NCBI GenBank assembly: GCA_028716785.1
Contig: JAQUPD010000014.1
Coordinates: 1-47,153 of the forward strand
DNA length: 47,153 nt
Source: Fidelibacterota bacterium
GTDB lineage: Bacteria > Fidelibacterota > Fidelibacteria > Fidelibacterales > Fidelibacteraceae
Direction: 5' to 3'
Part shown: one piece after another, positions 25,208 through 34,656 of the stretch
Numbering within the stretch: the first letter of the stretch is position 1
Layout of the letters: each line of letters starts with the position of its first letter
Position numbers and translations under genes: made by a program
Notes under the pieces: model-generated
The model's input: the letters and a program-made list of their open reading frames with translations, nothing else
Database searches by the model: none
Told to the model about the DNA's origin: nothing

Positions 25208-25615
25208 TTACGCTTTACCTTTTTCACGTAGAATTTTTAATGTTTTCCACTCATTGTCTGCAGCATCATAATATTCCCAAAAAAACCAGCCATTTGTATT
25301 AACATAGGTAATATCCATGGCTGCCGAAGAGGGTGATTTAAATTTTTTCCCGTTGAAAAGAATTTGTTCTTCCTCAATTTCGGCATAATACTGTTTTCCC
25401 TTATACGCTCCCCGAAGCTTTGTCCCATTGGGAATAATTGTCCCTCGAATGGCCAAACCGGGGGTCTCCTTTTCTACTTCGGTGTTATTGGGAATAATTG
25501 CAGGCAGACCAAAATTTCGTCGAAGAACATCATTGGGTGTTTCTTTAAAAGAATGCCGTCGCCTTTCAATTTCTTTATGAACTTCAAAATCAATCAAAAT
25601 AGTTCGCATTTCCAT
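25208..25615 (-). CDS. SeqA-N-like ribbon-helix-helix + RAMA-domain protein
   Basis: 135 residues from 25615, chosen because AGAGGT precedes it by about 7 bases; the open frame continues to 25747 but that stretch looks non-coding. Residues ~3-38 (RTILIDFEVHKEIERR...PNDVLRRNFGL) resemble the N-terminal ribbon-helix-helix of SeqA and related DNA-binding proteins. Residues ~57-125 match the RAMA/DUF4357-like fold: G-T-I-I-P-N-G-T-K-L, YKGKQYYAEI, and the typical SAAMDITYVNTNGWFFWEY. RAMA domains are proposed to bind modified DNA. It could read DNA modification or act as a plain transcription factor. No restriction or methylase gene is nearby. Confidence 0.75.
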   Translation of the reverse strand: MEMRTILIDFEVHKEIERRRHSFKETPNDVLRRNFGLPAIIPNNTEVEKETPGLAIRGTIIPNGTKLRGAYKGKQYYAEIEEEQILFNGKKFKSPSSAAMDITYVNTNGWFFWEYYDAADNEWKTLKILREKGKA

Positions 25616-25761
25616 GATTATACCTCTTATAAAAATCCTACTAATATTACTATTTTTCAGGATGATGTTCAAGATTTCAACTCTAGCAAGGGATAAAAGA
25701 GGGGTATAAATAACAATCTCTTTTATGCAGGGATACTTTACAGACACTCACGCGAAAATAT

Positions 25762-26211
25762 CTATTTCTTGGTTGTTGTTCCCGGCATTGTGATGGTGTA
25801 GTTAATAATATCTTGCAACGTTACACCATTTAAAATCTCATCAACGGCATGTTGAACTGAAAACCATAGATCTCTAATGGTACACGTATCCAGAGGATCA
25901 CACACGTGATTATTTTCTGGATGATATTTCCTGCAAAAGTCTGATTCATACAATTTTCCTCCCAGAGCATTCACAACACGACTAACAGGAATTTTTTCTG
26001 GCATATCTGCTAGTACATAGCCTCCGTGCTTTCCCCGTTCACTGATGATGAGATTGTTGAGTCGCAAAATTCTCAAGATCTTTGCTGTATATGCTTTTGA
26101 TATTCCTTCTTTTTCGCTGATTTCAGGAATGGTAATCCCCGCCCCTTCCCCTGCTTGGGCAATGCGTAAAATACATCGAAGACCATAGACTTCTTGGGTT
26201 GAAAGTTTCAT
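25762..26211 (-). CDS. Rrf2-family transcriptional regulator at the end of the suf operon
   Basis: 149 residues. The N-terminal winged helix is typical of Rrf2/IscR/SufR proteins (MKLSTQEVYGLRCILRIA..., ISEKEGISKAYTAKILRIL, LIISERGKHGGYVLA). Three cysteines C93, C104 and C110 in the C-terminal half match the cluster-binding positions of Fe-S sensing Rrf2 members. It starts directly after the stop of the DUF59 gene. It probably senses Fe-S status and represses or activates the suf promoter at 31378-31407. Confidence 0.93.
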   Translation of the reverse strand: MKLSTQEVYGLRCILRIAQAGEGAGITIPEISEKEGISKAYTAKILRILRLNNLIISERGKHGGYVLADMPEKIPVSRVVNALGGKLYESDFCRKYHPENNHVCDPLDTCTIRDLWFSVQHAVDEILNGVTLQDIINYTITMPGTTTKK

Positions 26212-26538
26212 CTATTCTAACCCGAGTGCCAATTTTCCATCGTTTGTAATCATATCTTTATTCCATGCCGGTTCCCACACAAGCTCAACATCCACATTTT
26301 GTATATCTTTAATATAACTTAGTTTTGTTTTTACTTGCTGAGCTACCGAATCAGCAAGAGGACACATTGGCGAAGTGAGGGTCATTTTTATATGAAGATT
26401 TTGATTCTCATCTATATCAATATCATAAATGAGGCCTAAATCATAGATATTGACCCAAATTTCTGGATCATAAACCGTTTTTAGGACTTTAATCACTTCT
26501 TCACGAATCTCTTCTATGCTTTTATGATTTGTTGCCAT
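26212..26538 (-). CDS. sufT: DUF59/MIP18-family Fe-S assembly protein (SufT-like)
   Basis: 108 residues of the MIP18/DUF59 family, with VLKTVYDPEIWVNIYDLGLIYDIDI and the conserved TLTSPMCPLADSVAQQV containing the family cysteine. In other bacteria SufT helps mature Fe-S proteins when demand is high. It follows sufS by 12 bases and touches the Rrf2 gene. The short length without a PaaD C-terminal zinc region supports SufT rather than PaaD. Confidence 0.92.
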   Translation of the reverse strand: MATNHKSIEEIREEVIKVLKTVYDPEIWVNIYDLGLIYDIDIDENQNLHIKMTLTSPMCPLADSVAQQVKTKLSYIKDIQNVDVELVWEPAWNKDMITNDGKLALGLE

Positions 26539-26550
26539 TGTTGTCCCCTT

Positions 26551-27765
26551 TCATATAAAAAGTTTAACCATTTCTTTTAGGCATTCAACAAAATAATCTA
26601 TTTCATCTTTTGTATTATAAAGGGCTAAAGAAGCGCGTGCGGTTCCTGAAATACCATAATGAGTCATCAAGGGTTGAGCACAGTGATGACCGGTCCGCAC
26701 GGCAATTCCACGAGCATCTAAAAAGCTACCAATATCCAAGGGATGAATCCCATCAATAAGAAACGAAAAGATTGCTGTCTTTTCTTTTGCATCACCATAA
26801 AGGGTTAACTTTGGAATGGATAAGAGTCTTTCACGACCATAGGCTAAAAGTTCTTTTTCATGGTTTTGGATGCTCTTATACCCAATTTCACGGATAAACC
26901 GCAGCGCTTCGGCAAAACCAACAGCACCTGCTACATTAGGAGTTCCTGCCTCAAAACGATAAGGAAGTCCTGAGAAGAGGGGATATTTTCCAAATTCAAC
27001 CTGTTCAATCATTTCGCCCCCGCCCTGATAAGGTGGCCATGTTTCCAAAAGGTTCTCTTTTACATAGAGTGCTCCAATTCCCGTAGGGCCATAGGCTTTG
27101 TGTGCTGATATCGTGTACATGTCGCAATCTACCGCCTGGACATCTATTTTTTCGTGAGCAAGGGCTTGGGCACCATCTACAAGGATAGGAACACCGTGAT
27201 CATGAGCAATAGCTGATATTTCTTTGATGGGATTCACTGTTCCCAAGACATTTGAGACATGCACAACGCCCACAAGCCGTGTTCGAGATGTAAAGAGCTT
27301 TTTATAGGCTTCAAGGTCGAGTTCCCCCCGATCATGAAAAGGAATTACTTTAATGGAAAAGTTTAATTCCCGTGCCAACATTTGCCATGGGACAACGTTC
27401 GCGTGGTGTTCCATTTCAGACAAAATAATTTCATCTCCCGGTTTCAACTGTGAGCGTCCAAAAGAGGCAGCAACAAGGTTAATCCCCTCGGTAGCACCCC
27501 GAACAAAAAGAATTTCTTCTGAACTCGCTGCATTAAGAAAGACACGAATTTCTTCACGGGCTTTCTCAAAAAGATCTGTTGCTCTTTGACTCAATACATG
27601 CACACCACGATGCACATTTGCATTTTGGTGCTTGTAAAAAGAAGAAATGCTTTCGATAACTTGCTGTGGTTTTTGGGTTGTTGCAGCGTTATCCATATAG
27701 ATCAATGGATGATTGTTTATTTTTTCCCGGAGGATAGGAAACATTTCACGAATGGTATCTTTCAT
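26551..27765 (-). CDS. sufS: Cysteine desulfurase SufS
   Basis: 404 residues, the full length of SufS. The PLP lysine is in TISAHKAYGPTGIGALY, and the catalytic cysteine is in RTGHHCAQPLM close to the C terminus. YMDNAATTQKP at the N terminus is the standard opening of the family. It takes sulfur from cysteine and passes it to the SufBCD scaffold. No SufE or SufU partner is seen in the operon. Its start overlaps the sufD stop by 4 bases (ATGA). Confidence 0.96.
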   Translation of the reverse strand: MKDTIREMFPILREKINNHPLIYMDNAATTQKPQQVIESISSFYKHQNANVHRGVHVLSQRATDLFEKAREEIRVFLNAASSEEILFVRGATEGINLVAASFGRSQLKPGDEIILSEMEHHANVVPWQMLARELNFSIKVIPFHDRGELDLEAYKKLFTSRTRLVGVVHVSNVLGTVNPIKEISAIAHDHGVPILVDGAQALAHEKIDVQAVDCDMYTISAHKAYGPTGIGALYVKENLLETWPPYQGGGEMIEQVEFGKYPLFSGLPYRFEAGTPNVAGAVGFAEALRFIREIGYKSIQNHEKELLAYGRERLLSIPKLTLYGDAKEKTAIFSFLIDGIHPLDIGSFLDARGIAVRTGHHCAQPLMTHYGISGTARASLALYNTKDEIDYFVECLKEMVKLFI

Positions 27766-29129
27766 TCCCCATTTTTCCTTATTGTTTGAAACGATTCAAA
27801 ATCATCCACAGACCCCCATTCTCGACCAAAACGGTTATATAAGCGTTTATAGAGAAAAAAACGGACAGATCCAAGAATAATAGAATCGATAACATCATTG
27901 GCAAAGGCAAAAGTCAGCATAGAGCGTGCCACCTCTTTTCCAACACCCCTACTCTGAAGATAAAAGAGGGCATTTTTATCAAGTTGGCCTACAGATGCTC
28001 CATGTGAACATTTTACATCATCAGCAAAAATTTTTAGATGAGGTTTAGTATTAACCCGGGCTTTTTCTGAAAGAATAAGATTACGGTTTAATTGATAAGC
28101 TTCTGTTTTTTGAGCATTGCGAGAGACATAAATTTTCCCGTTAAAATTCCCCTGAGCACAATCATTCAAAATTCCTTTATACAACTGGTTACTGGTTGCA
28201 TGAATCGCATTATGTGTTACAACAGTTCGGGAATCCATCAGCTGATGATGATGCCCTGCATATAGACCATAAAGCTGGCAATCACTTCCCTCGCCCTGCA
28301 TTTCTGCATTCACGTCATTTCTTGAAAGTTTTCCCCCTAGAGAAATCCAAGTATTTTGATAATGACTTTCAGGAAAGAGTGAAACATTTGTGCTTCCAAA
28401 ATAATAACTGTTTTCATTTTGAAGTTGAAGAATGTGGTGTTGAAGGGTTGCATTTTCACTGGTTACAATCTCGGTCACAGTGTTCGTGAGTACCGATTGA
28501 TTATTCAGGCTATGATGTGTTTCCACAAGTGTTGCTGAACTTCCCTTCCCTAGGATAACAATATTTCGATACGAAGCATACCGCAAATGATCATTACCTA
28601 CAGTGAGATACAAAAGATGAATGGGAATTTCACAGGAAACATTGTCGCGAAGATCAATCACAACTCCCTCTTGAAAAAAGGCACCATTTAAATAAGAAAA
28701 AAAGTCATTCCCCTTTTTATCAATTTTTCCCAAATAAGTTTGAACAATTTCAGGATGAGATGAAAGGGCTTCAGAAAGATTTTCAATAAGGATTGAATTA
28801 GAATTTTTTTTGATATGGGAAAAATGAGGAGAAAAGTAACCATTGATAAAGACAAGAACATGGCTCTTCATGTGATTAAACCGATAAGGGAAAACCATTT
28901 CTGGGCGAATTTTTTCAGCATCTGCTTTAACTGCCGGCTCAAGAGACTGTATGGCGAGGTCACCTATATCGGTATATTTCCACTCTTCATCTTTCAAGGT
29001 GGGAAAAGATGTTTGTTGAAGCGCTTTGTAGGATTCTTCCTGAAACGCGTTAACAAGGGATTGTTTTTTCACAAAGGGTTTTAATAACTTTTCATAAAAT
29101 CTGGTTTCAGCCGATTTGTTTTTTATCAT
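27762..29129 (-). CDS. sufD: Fe-S cluster assembly scaffold SufD
   Basis: 455 residues. SufB/SufD-family beta-helix core with the C-terminal motif KIFADDVKCSHGASVGQLDKNALFYLQSRG and the N-terminal LKDEEWKYTDIGDL. SufD pairs with SufB and SufC as the SufBC2D scaffold. Its start shares one base with the sufC stop (TAATG). Confidence 0.95.
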   Translation of the reverse strand: MIKNKSAETRFYEKLLKPFVKKQSLVNAFQEESYKALQQTSFPTLKDEEWKYTDIGDLAIQSLEPAVKADAEKIRPEMVFPYRFNHMKSHVLVFINGYFSPHFSHIKKNSNSILIENLSEALSSHPEIVQTYLGKIDKKGNDFFSYLNGAFFQEGVVIDLRDNVSCEIPIHLLYLTVGNDHLRYASYRNIVILGKGSSATLVETHHSLNNQSVLTNTVTEIVTSENATLQHHILQLQNENSYYFGSTNVSLFPESHYQNTWISLGGKLSRNDVNAEMQGEGSDCQLYGLYAGHHHQLMDSRTVVTHNAIHATSNQLYKGILNDCAQGNFNGKIYVSRNAQKTEAYQLNRNLILSEKARVNTKPHLKIFADDVKCSHGASVGQLDKNALFYLQSRGVGKEVARSMLTFAFANDVIDSIILGSVRFFLYKRLYNRFGREWGSVDDFESFQTIRKNGE

Positions 29130-29884
29130 TAAGACTCCGCGGTTTTCTCTTTAATCCAGTCGTACCCTTTTCGCTCTAAATCCAGTGCTAGGGTTTTATC
29201 GCCTGACTCCACAATTCGACCATCAAATAAAACATGCACATAATCAGGTACAATATAATCCAAGAGCCGTTGATAATGGGTAATCACAAGAATTGCATTA
29301 TCTTTATTTCTTAAAGAATTAACACCATTGGCTACCGTTTTAAGGGAATCGATATCTAAACCAGAATCCGTTTCATCAAGAATAGCTAATCGAGGTTCAA
29401 GCACTGCCATTTGGAGGATTTCATTGCGCTTCTTTTCCCCGCCAGAAAAACCCTCATTTACTGGGCGACCAAGCAAGGATGGGTCCATATCCACAAGTTT
29501 CATCCGCTTTCGAACCGTTGTTAGAAAATCCATTGCATCCAGTTCTGGCAATCCCCGATGTTTACGTATTTCATTAAGAGCCGTTTTTAAAAAAGTGGCA
29601 TTAGATACCCCGGGAATTTCAATGGGATATTGAAAGGCAAGAAACAATCCTTCCCAAGCTCTCTCTTCCGGGGAAAGAGCAAATAAATCTTTCCCATTAA
29701 AAAGTACCTCTCCCTCTTCAACCACATAGCCATCCCGTCCTGCAAGAATATGGGCTAAGGTACTTTTTCCAGAACCGTTGGGACCCATAATCGCGTGAAC
29801 TTCTCCTGCGTTAATGAAAAGATTTATTCCTTTAAGAATACGATTTCCATTAATGGATACTCTCAAGTTGTGAATTTCTAACAT
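29129..29884 (-). CDS. sufC: Fe-S assembly ATPase SufC
   Basis: 251 residues. Walker A is GPNGSGKST, the signature [11 protein letters not shown] and Walker [13 protein letters not shown], all canonical for SufC. It powers the conformational change of the SufBC2D scaffold. It lies 22 bases after sufB. Confidence 0.97.
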   Translation of the reverse strand: MLEIHNLRVSINGNRILKGINLFINAGEVHAIMGPNGSGKSTLAHILAGRDGYVVEEGEVLFNGKDLFALSPEERAWEGLFLAFQYPIEIPGVSNATFLKTALNEIRKHRGLPELDAMDFLTTVRKRMKLVDMDPSLLGRPVNEGFSGGEKKRNEILQMAVLEPRLAILDETDSGLDIDSLKTVANGVNSLRNKDNAILVITHYQRLLDYIVPDYVHVLFDGRIVESGDKTLALDLERKGYDWIKEKTAES

Positions 29885-29906
29885 GCGTCTTTATCCTTTA
29901 TTTTAT

Positions 29907-31349
29907 CTATCCAACACTTCCTTCTAAACGAACAGCAAGTAACTTTTGTGCTTCAACAGCAAATTCCATAGGCAACCGTTTAAAAACCTCGCGGGCATAG
30001 CCATTGATAATAAGACCAATGGCTTCTTCTGTGCCAATTCCTCGCTGATTGCAGTAAAAAAGCTGATCCTCACTAATTTTTGATGTTGTCGCTTCATGTT
30101 CTACATTTGCCGTTGGATTATTGACCTCAATATAGGGGAATGTATGTGCACCACATTTATTTCCAATAAGAAGGGAGTCACATTGGGAATAATTCTTTGC
30201 GTTATCTGCTTTGGGGCCAATTTTTACCAGTCCACGATAGGAATTGTTACTATGGCCAGCAGAAATACCTTTTGAAATAATCGTGCTTCGCGTGTTTTTC
30301 CCCAAATGAATCATTTTTGTCCCTGTATCTGCTTGCTGATAATTATTGGTAAGGGCAACTGAGTGAAATTCTCCCACAGCATTATCCCCACGTAAAATAA
30401 TACTGGGATATTTCCAGGTTATCGCAGAGCCTGTCTCGACTTGAGCCCATGAAATTTTTGAGTTATTTCCACACAGACCTCGCTTAGTTACAAAATTATA
30501 GATACCGCCCTTTCCCTCCTTATCCCCAGCATACCAATTTTGAACCGTTGAATATTTTATTTCAGCACCATCCAGAGCTACAAGTTCCACAACCGCTGCA
30601 TGAAGCTGATTTTCATCGCGAATGGGCGCTGTGCACCCTTCCAGATAACTCACATAACTCTCCTTATCTGCAACAATAAGTGTCCGCTCAAACTGCCCCG
30701 TTTGGGCAGCGTTAATGCGAAAATAAGTACTCAGCTCCATAGGACAGCGAATACCTTTCGGGATATAAACAAATGTCCCATCTGTAAAAACAGCAGAATT
30801 TAAAGCAGCAAAAAAATTGTCATTGGGAGCGACTACAGAACCAAGATATTTTCTCACAAGATCAGGATACTCTCGAATTGCCTCAGAAATAGAGAGAAAA
30901 ATAATGCCCAATTCTTTTAACTTCTTTTTAAACGTCGTGGCTACTGAAACACTATCCATTACCGCATCCACAGCCACGCCACTGAGGGCTTCTTGCTCTT
31001 CCAAAGAAATTCCCAACTTGTTAAAAGTCGCCACAATTTCCGAATCTACCTCATCCATACTTTTCGGCCGTTTTTTCTTTCTGGGTGCGGCATAATAATA
31101 AATATCCTGATAATCAATAGAAGGATATTCAATAAAAGCCCATCTGGGCTCTTTCATCTTTGTCCACCCCCGATAGGCTTTTAATCGCCACCTAAGTACC
31201 TCCTCAGGCTCCCCCTTTTTCCCACTGATCATGCGAATAATCTCTTCATTCAACCCCTTCGGCGCCAAATCCATCTCAATATCTGTCACAAACCCATATT
31301 CATATTCTTTCTGTGTCAGAAAATCAATGCCCTCGCGATCTTTATCCAT
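29907..31349 (-). CDS. sufB: Fe-S cluster assembly scaffold SufB
   Basis: 480 residues with the family's usual sequence throughout: [59 protein letters not shown], and near the end [22 protein letters not shown]. It is the first gene of the operon. A strong AGGGGGAG ribosome site precedes it and a consensus-type promoter lies about 30-60 bases upstream. Confidence 0.97.
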   Translation of the reverse strand: MDKDREGIDFLTQKEYEYGFVTDIEMDLAPKGLNEEIIRMISGKKGEPEEVLRWRLKAYRGWTKMKEPRWAFIEYPSIDYQDIYYYAAPRKKKRPKSMDEVDSEIVATFNKLGISLEEQEALSGVAVDAVMDSVSVATTFKKKLKELGIIFLSISEAIREYPDLVRKYLGSVVAPNDNFFAALNSAVFTDGTFVYIPKGIRCPMELSTYFRINAAQTGQFERTLIVADKESYVSYLEGCTAPIRDENQLHAAVVELVALDGAEIKYSTVQNWYAGDKEGKGGIYNFVTKRGLCGNNSKISWAQVETGSAITWKYPSIILRGDNAVGEFHSVALTNNYQQADTGTKMIHLGKNTRSTIISKGISAGHSNNSYRGLVKIGPKADNAKNYSQCDSLLIGNKCGAHTFPYIEVNNPTANVEHEATTSKISEDQLFYCNQRGIGTEEAIGLIINGYAREVFKRLPMEFAVEAQKLLAVRLEGSVG

Positions 31350-31377
31350 AAACTCCCCCTGTCATTTCTTGTCACAG

Positions 31378-31407
31378 AGTTTACTTAAAACTATACTAAT
31401 TTGTCAA
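31378..31407 (-). promoter_or_regulatory. Promoter of the suf operon
   Basis: On the minus strand TTGACA (31402-31407) and TAAACT (31378-31383) are separated by 18 bases (AATTAGTATAGTTTTAAG). The transcript would start about 20-25 bases before sufB. The spacer and flanks contain near-repeats (TTAGTATAGTTT, TTAAGTAAACT) that could be the binding site of the Rrf2 regulator encoded at the end of the operon, but no clean palindrome is visible. Confidence 0.7.
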
Positions 31408-31478
31408 GATTAAAAGATGCCGTAACTCCTATAGCAATCTTTTATAATAACATGATAAAATGGCTTGTATGCAACGGA

Positions 31479-32132
31479 TTAACACCGATTTTTTTGAGGA
31501 AATACTAAAAGAGGATCTCGCGTTGACGCTAAAAAATCAGCAATTAAATATTTTAACTCATTAAGGATCATGGCTGTTGCGCCCCATACATTGACGTGTG
31601 TGAAAAGAAAGCCAGGTACTTCCCAACCATTTTCTAAACGAAATGTTTGATTATCGTCATGATTGATTAATTCTTCAAAGGTAATAGGAATAATTTCTTC
31701 TACTTCAGAGGGATCAGGGTGAAATGCAATTTTTCGACGAGTATAAGCAACAAAAGGATGAATAACAAAACCACTTCGTTTCACAGTAAGAGGAGACAAT
31801 TTGCCAGCAATTTCTTGAGGAAAGAGACGAACGCCAATTTCTTCTTCTGTCTCTCTTAACGCCGTTTCAAGATACGATTCATTCCCTTCATGGTGTCCCC
31901 CTGGAAGGCCAATTTGTTTTCGATGAGGATCATCCTTTCGGTCACTTCGACGAATAAGGGGAAAATATAACCTATCTTTTTCTTCATAAATTAAGACCAT
32001 AGTGGATGCAGGATAAACGGCTTCCTCTCCCTCATCTTTGTGTCCACGTGGCCACATAGCCCAATGTACCTTTTCACCAGGTAAGGGTCTATTTAATAGA
32101 GACTTCAGAATATCAAAACTTATTGTTTTCAT
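31479..32132 (-). CDS. Nudix hydrolase, CoA-diphosphatase (NudL)-like
   Basis: 217 residues. The Nudix box runs G-G-H-H-E-G-N-E-S-Y-L-E-T-A-L-R-E-T-E-E (then EIGV), preceded by HRKQIGLPGG, which resembles the HxGQxxFPGG signature of CoA pyrophosphatases. These split CoA into 3',5'-ADP and phosphopantetheine. The ribosome site is weak (AAGGGA 13 bases upstream). It appears to be a single-gene unit upstream of suf on the same strand. Confidence 0.85.
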   Translation of the reverse strand: MKTISFDILKSLLNRPLPGEKVHWAMWPRGHKDEGEEAVYPASTMVLIYEEKDRLYFPLIRRSDRKDDPHRKQIGLPGGHHEGNESYLETALRETEEEIGVRLFPQEIAGKLSPLTVKRSGFVIHPFVAYTRRKIAFHPDPSEVEEIIPITFEELINHDDNQTFRLENGWEVPGFLFTHVNVWGATAMILNELKYLIADFLASTRDPLLVFPQKNRC

Positions 32133-32725
32133 GATGATTAGTATCCCTTATGTCAGAAATGTTTCTTCTTATCTTTCACGATTTTATCAGTTTTTCTCCA
32201 AAAATATAATCCCTTCAAAAATCCAGAGAATAATTTCTTATTATCTCCTTTGGATTGTTAAGATTTTACAATAAATCTATCAATTAAATTCATTAGAAAA
32301 TTCACTGTTCCATGTTACCATTTTTCAGATTACTACCTTATCACCCCTTTAAAAAGAGGATTTTTAGTCTTTGTCTTTAAAACCTCTTTAAAAATTTGAT
32401 GTATACAAAATATTTTTGTCCATATTGGCAGGACTTACCTTTTTCTCCGATTTTCTTTTATGGTTGATGTGGGTTCTGTGTATGTCCCCTTACACGTAAA
32501 TTTTATTCTTTCGGTCTATATTTCTATTGCTTAGAGATAGAAATATAGCATCCATGCGACTTTTCCAGGAGGATCTTTATCCATTTTCTCTTTCTGTCTT
32601 CTCAAGGATACGAAAAAATGTATGTTTTTATCGTTTTTCTTTTATGAGGATTATTCCATGGGATTGGTGGAAACTATTCTATCAAACAGGGAGACTCTTT
32701 GTGAACAAATGTCCTCGTAATAGAA
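32133..32725. other. AT-rich stretch without an intact gene
   Basis: About 590 bases with no credible start, ribosome site or codon pattern on either strand. It contains the upstream region of the Nudix gene and possibly the eroded 5' part of the pseudogene that follows. An open frame from 32527 gives a protein rich in Cys, Phe and Trp with no domain signs. Confidence 0.5.
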
Positions 32726-33360
32726 ATGGTAGACCATTTTTTTATCCTAGTAGGATTTTTTACACTATATCCCGTGCTTGTGATGATTTTTCCTGCTCAT
32801 GGAACGTCCCCTGTGGCATCTGCATCACTCCTTCAACATCAACCATTCATTTCATATCTTGTTTATACAATTTTTGGTTTTTATGGGATCTTTTTGGATT
32901 ACTCCTACTAATCGTTTTATTCGTCGTGAAAAACTGTACAATATTTATGTTGGAATAGGTTTTGATATTACTGATCTCTACAACATTTATGATGATATCC
33001 GTAGAGATCAGAACATGTATAAGCTCCTGATAGAAGAAGCCTATTTCTTATTTTGTGACAGATTCAAAGGGTATCATCCCGCTTCATAATCGAATGGTTT
33101 CCTCTTTATTAAACCGACTGTATCATGAATTACGTTATCAATCACTAGAAACCTTTATAAATACACAGGATTTTTAGCGAATATTTTTAGAAAAGGACCC
33201 TTCGATTGACACCTTTTTTTATGAGCAGGGAATTCTTTTAAATGCAGACAACAAAAAATGACAGGGATTTTTTTGTTGACCCCTTTGGAAACACAAAATA
33301 TCTTACTGTGAGCCATCCCAAAAAAGTTGATGATCCCTTTTCACGGTTGATTATCTTTTG
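32726..33360 (+). pseudogene. Decayed plus-strand gene of unknown family
   Basis: Protein-like pieces continue one another across three frames on the plus strand, opposite to all neighbours. A hydrophobic membrane-like piece starts at 32726 (MVDHFFILVGFFTLYPVLV). It shifts near 32890-32910 to a soluble piece (LYNIYVGIGFDITDLYNIYD, IYDDIRRDQNMYKLLIEEAYFL), then near 33055 to TDSKGIIPLHNRMVSSLLN...RYQSLETFINTQDF, has a stop at about 33175, continues RIFLEKDPSIDTFFYEQG, and shifts again to DRDFFVDPFGNTKYL. At least three frameshifts and two stops. The family is not recognised. Its possible end overlaps the antisense gene at 33341. Confidence 0.5.
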
Positions 33361-34654
33361 AAAGAAGGTGCGAAAAGAGAGCTAATTCTTCAACTGTAAC
33401 GGGCTTTTCACGATTATTCACATCAATCACAATCCAAAACCCTTTGTTAATTTTTTCTTCGTGAAAGCAATCAATAAGTTTCTGTTGATGGCTGAGCGTT
33501 CGTTTTCCTGTTTTTTCGTCCCATAATTCAAGGGCAGTAAGACACCCTAAGGAAGGGGTAAGGGGATACCATGGTTTTCCCTTATAGAATTCTGGATCGA
33601 TGGTAGTACCGTGGGCTGCAATATCTTTTCGCCCTGCTTTTCCTGCATAATAGCTTGTGTACACAGGCAAATAATCGCGCCATGGAAGTGGCAACACATC
33701 CCTATAATCAGACTGATCCCATACAGAATCGGCAGGACTTCCATGAAAAAACACCGAAGGTGGAATTTCATGGGGCATTTTTAAAACAACAATCGGTGTA
33801 GGACCAACCCATTCATTTTCTGATCGTTGAATTCCCTGAATGGAGTAAAGTCCTTCAGGCGTATTACCATGAAAAAGATAGTCTGGCAACCCAGAGTAAG
33901 AGCGTCCCAAATGTTCAATGTACCACAGTGATTGATCTTTCTCAAGTTTCAGACTTCCATCTACTCGGCGCAAGATTGTAATACCTGGATAATCTCTATT
34001 TTGACGAAAAAATGTGTAAAAGATGGGATATCCTTCCAAGAAATCAGGAGAAAGAAGCAAGTCTATGGGAGGTATTTCGGGACGAAAATAGAGTTCAGCC
34101 CTAAACATTCCCAGGGTAGGATCGTTGGGAAGATGCTTAAACTTTTTCAATAACAAATTACGGATTTCCATTCCCGTTTCTATAGTAAACGATGTCCTAT
34201 GAAGATAAAGTGCTGCCATAGCAAAGCGTTGAGGATCCCTTTCATACTGTAAAACACTTCGTATTTCAGAAACAAATTCTTCTGGATACAAACCATATAC
34301 TGCTTCAAGCAAAGCCCTTTTGAGGTCATCATTTATTTGTTGATACTGATTAAAGGCTTCTTTAAGGGCATTTTCAACAGTATCAGAGCGATATTGCGCC
34401 AATTCCATTGCCCATAAAGCTTTCGCCCATTCATCCTCATTTGATTTTTCCAGTGGTTTTTGAAGGGGAGCAAGGATCATTGAATCAATAAGAGTTTGCT
34501 GAAAAGCTTTTCGGTTTTCTGCTAAAGTCTGCTCGGAAAAGGGTTCTTGAAAAGGAATAATAAGAGACAAAGCGATGAAAGCAATAACAAAAATTGCTGC
34601 ACTAAAGAGGAGAATTTTGAGATATAAAGGGAGAGGTTGGGAATGATTTTTCAT
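33341..34654 (-). CDS. L,D-transpeptidase-like membrane-anchored protein
   Basis: 437 residues. One N-terminal helix (about 11-33), an alpha-helical HEAT/TPR-like region (about 75-200), then a YkuD-like beta domain. The latter shows HGNTPEGLYSIQGI (a typical TPxGxY strand), IAAHGTT (H348) and TPSLGC (C371), the spacing of the His and nucleophilic Cys of L,D-transpeptidases. The usual SHGC reads SLGC here, with L369 in place of His, and the H-to-S gap is a little longer than usual. Such enzymes cross-link peptidoglycan or attach proteins to it. The call rests on the motif; the long helical N-terminal part is unexplained. It starts 2 bases after the aldo/keto reductase stop. Confidence 0.62.
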   Translation of the reverse strand: MKNHSQPLPLYLKILLFSAAIFVIAFIALSLIIPFQEPFSEQTLAENRKAFQQTLIDSMILAPLQKPLEKSNEDEWAKALWAMELAQYRSDTVENALKEAFNQYQQINDDLKRALLEAVYGLYPEEFVSEIRSVLQYERDPQRFAMAALYLHRTSFTIETGMEIRNLLLKKFKHLPNDPTLGMFRAELYFRPEIPPIDLLLSPDFLEGYPIFYTFFRQNRDYPGITILRRVDGSLKLEKDQSLWYIEHLGRSYSGLPDYLFHGNTPEGLYSIQGIQRSENEWVGPTPIVVLKMPHEIPPSVFFHGSPADSVWDQSDYRDVLPLPWRDYLPVYTSYYAGKAGRKDIAAHGTTIDPEFYKGKPWYPLTPSLGCLTALELWDEKTGKRTLSHQQKLIDCFHEEKINKGFWIVIDVNNREKPVTVEELALFSHLLSKDNQP

Positions 34655-34656
34655 AC

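Noticed and set aside
25693-25726. 9-bp inverted repeat ATAAAAGAG/CTCTTTTAT as terminator of the suf operon
   Set aside because: A/T-rich stem with a 16-base loop and no following T run; could equally be chance in AT-rich DNA.
32527-32958. 143-codon plus-strand open frame as a real gene
   Set aside because: Composition is odd (many Cys, Trp, Phe), no domain pattern, and it runs through the region where other frames look more protein-like.
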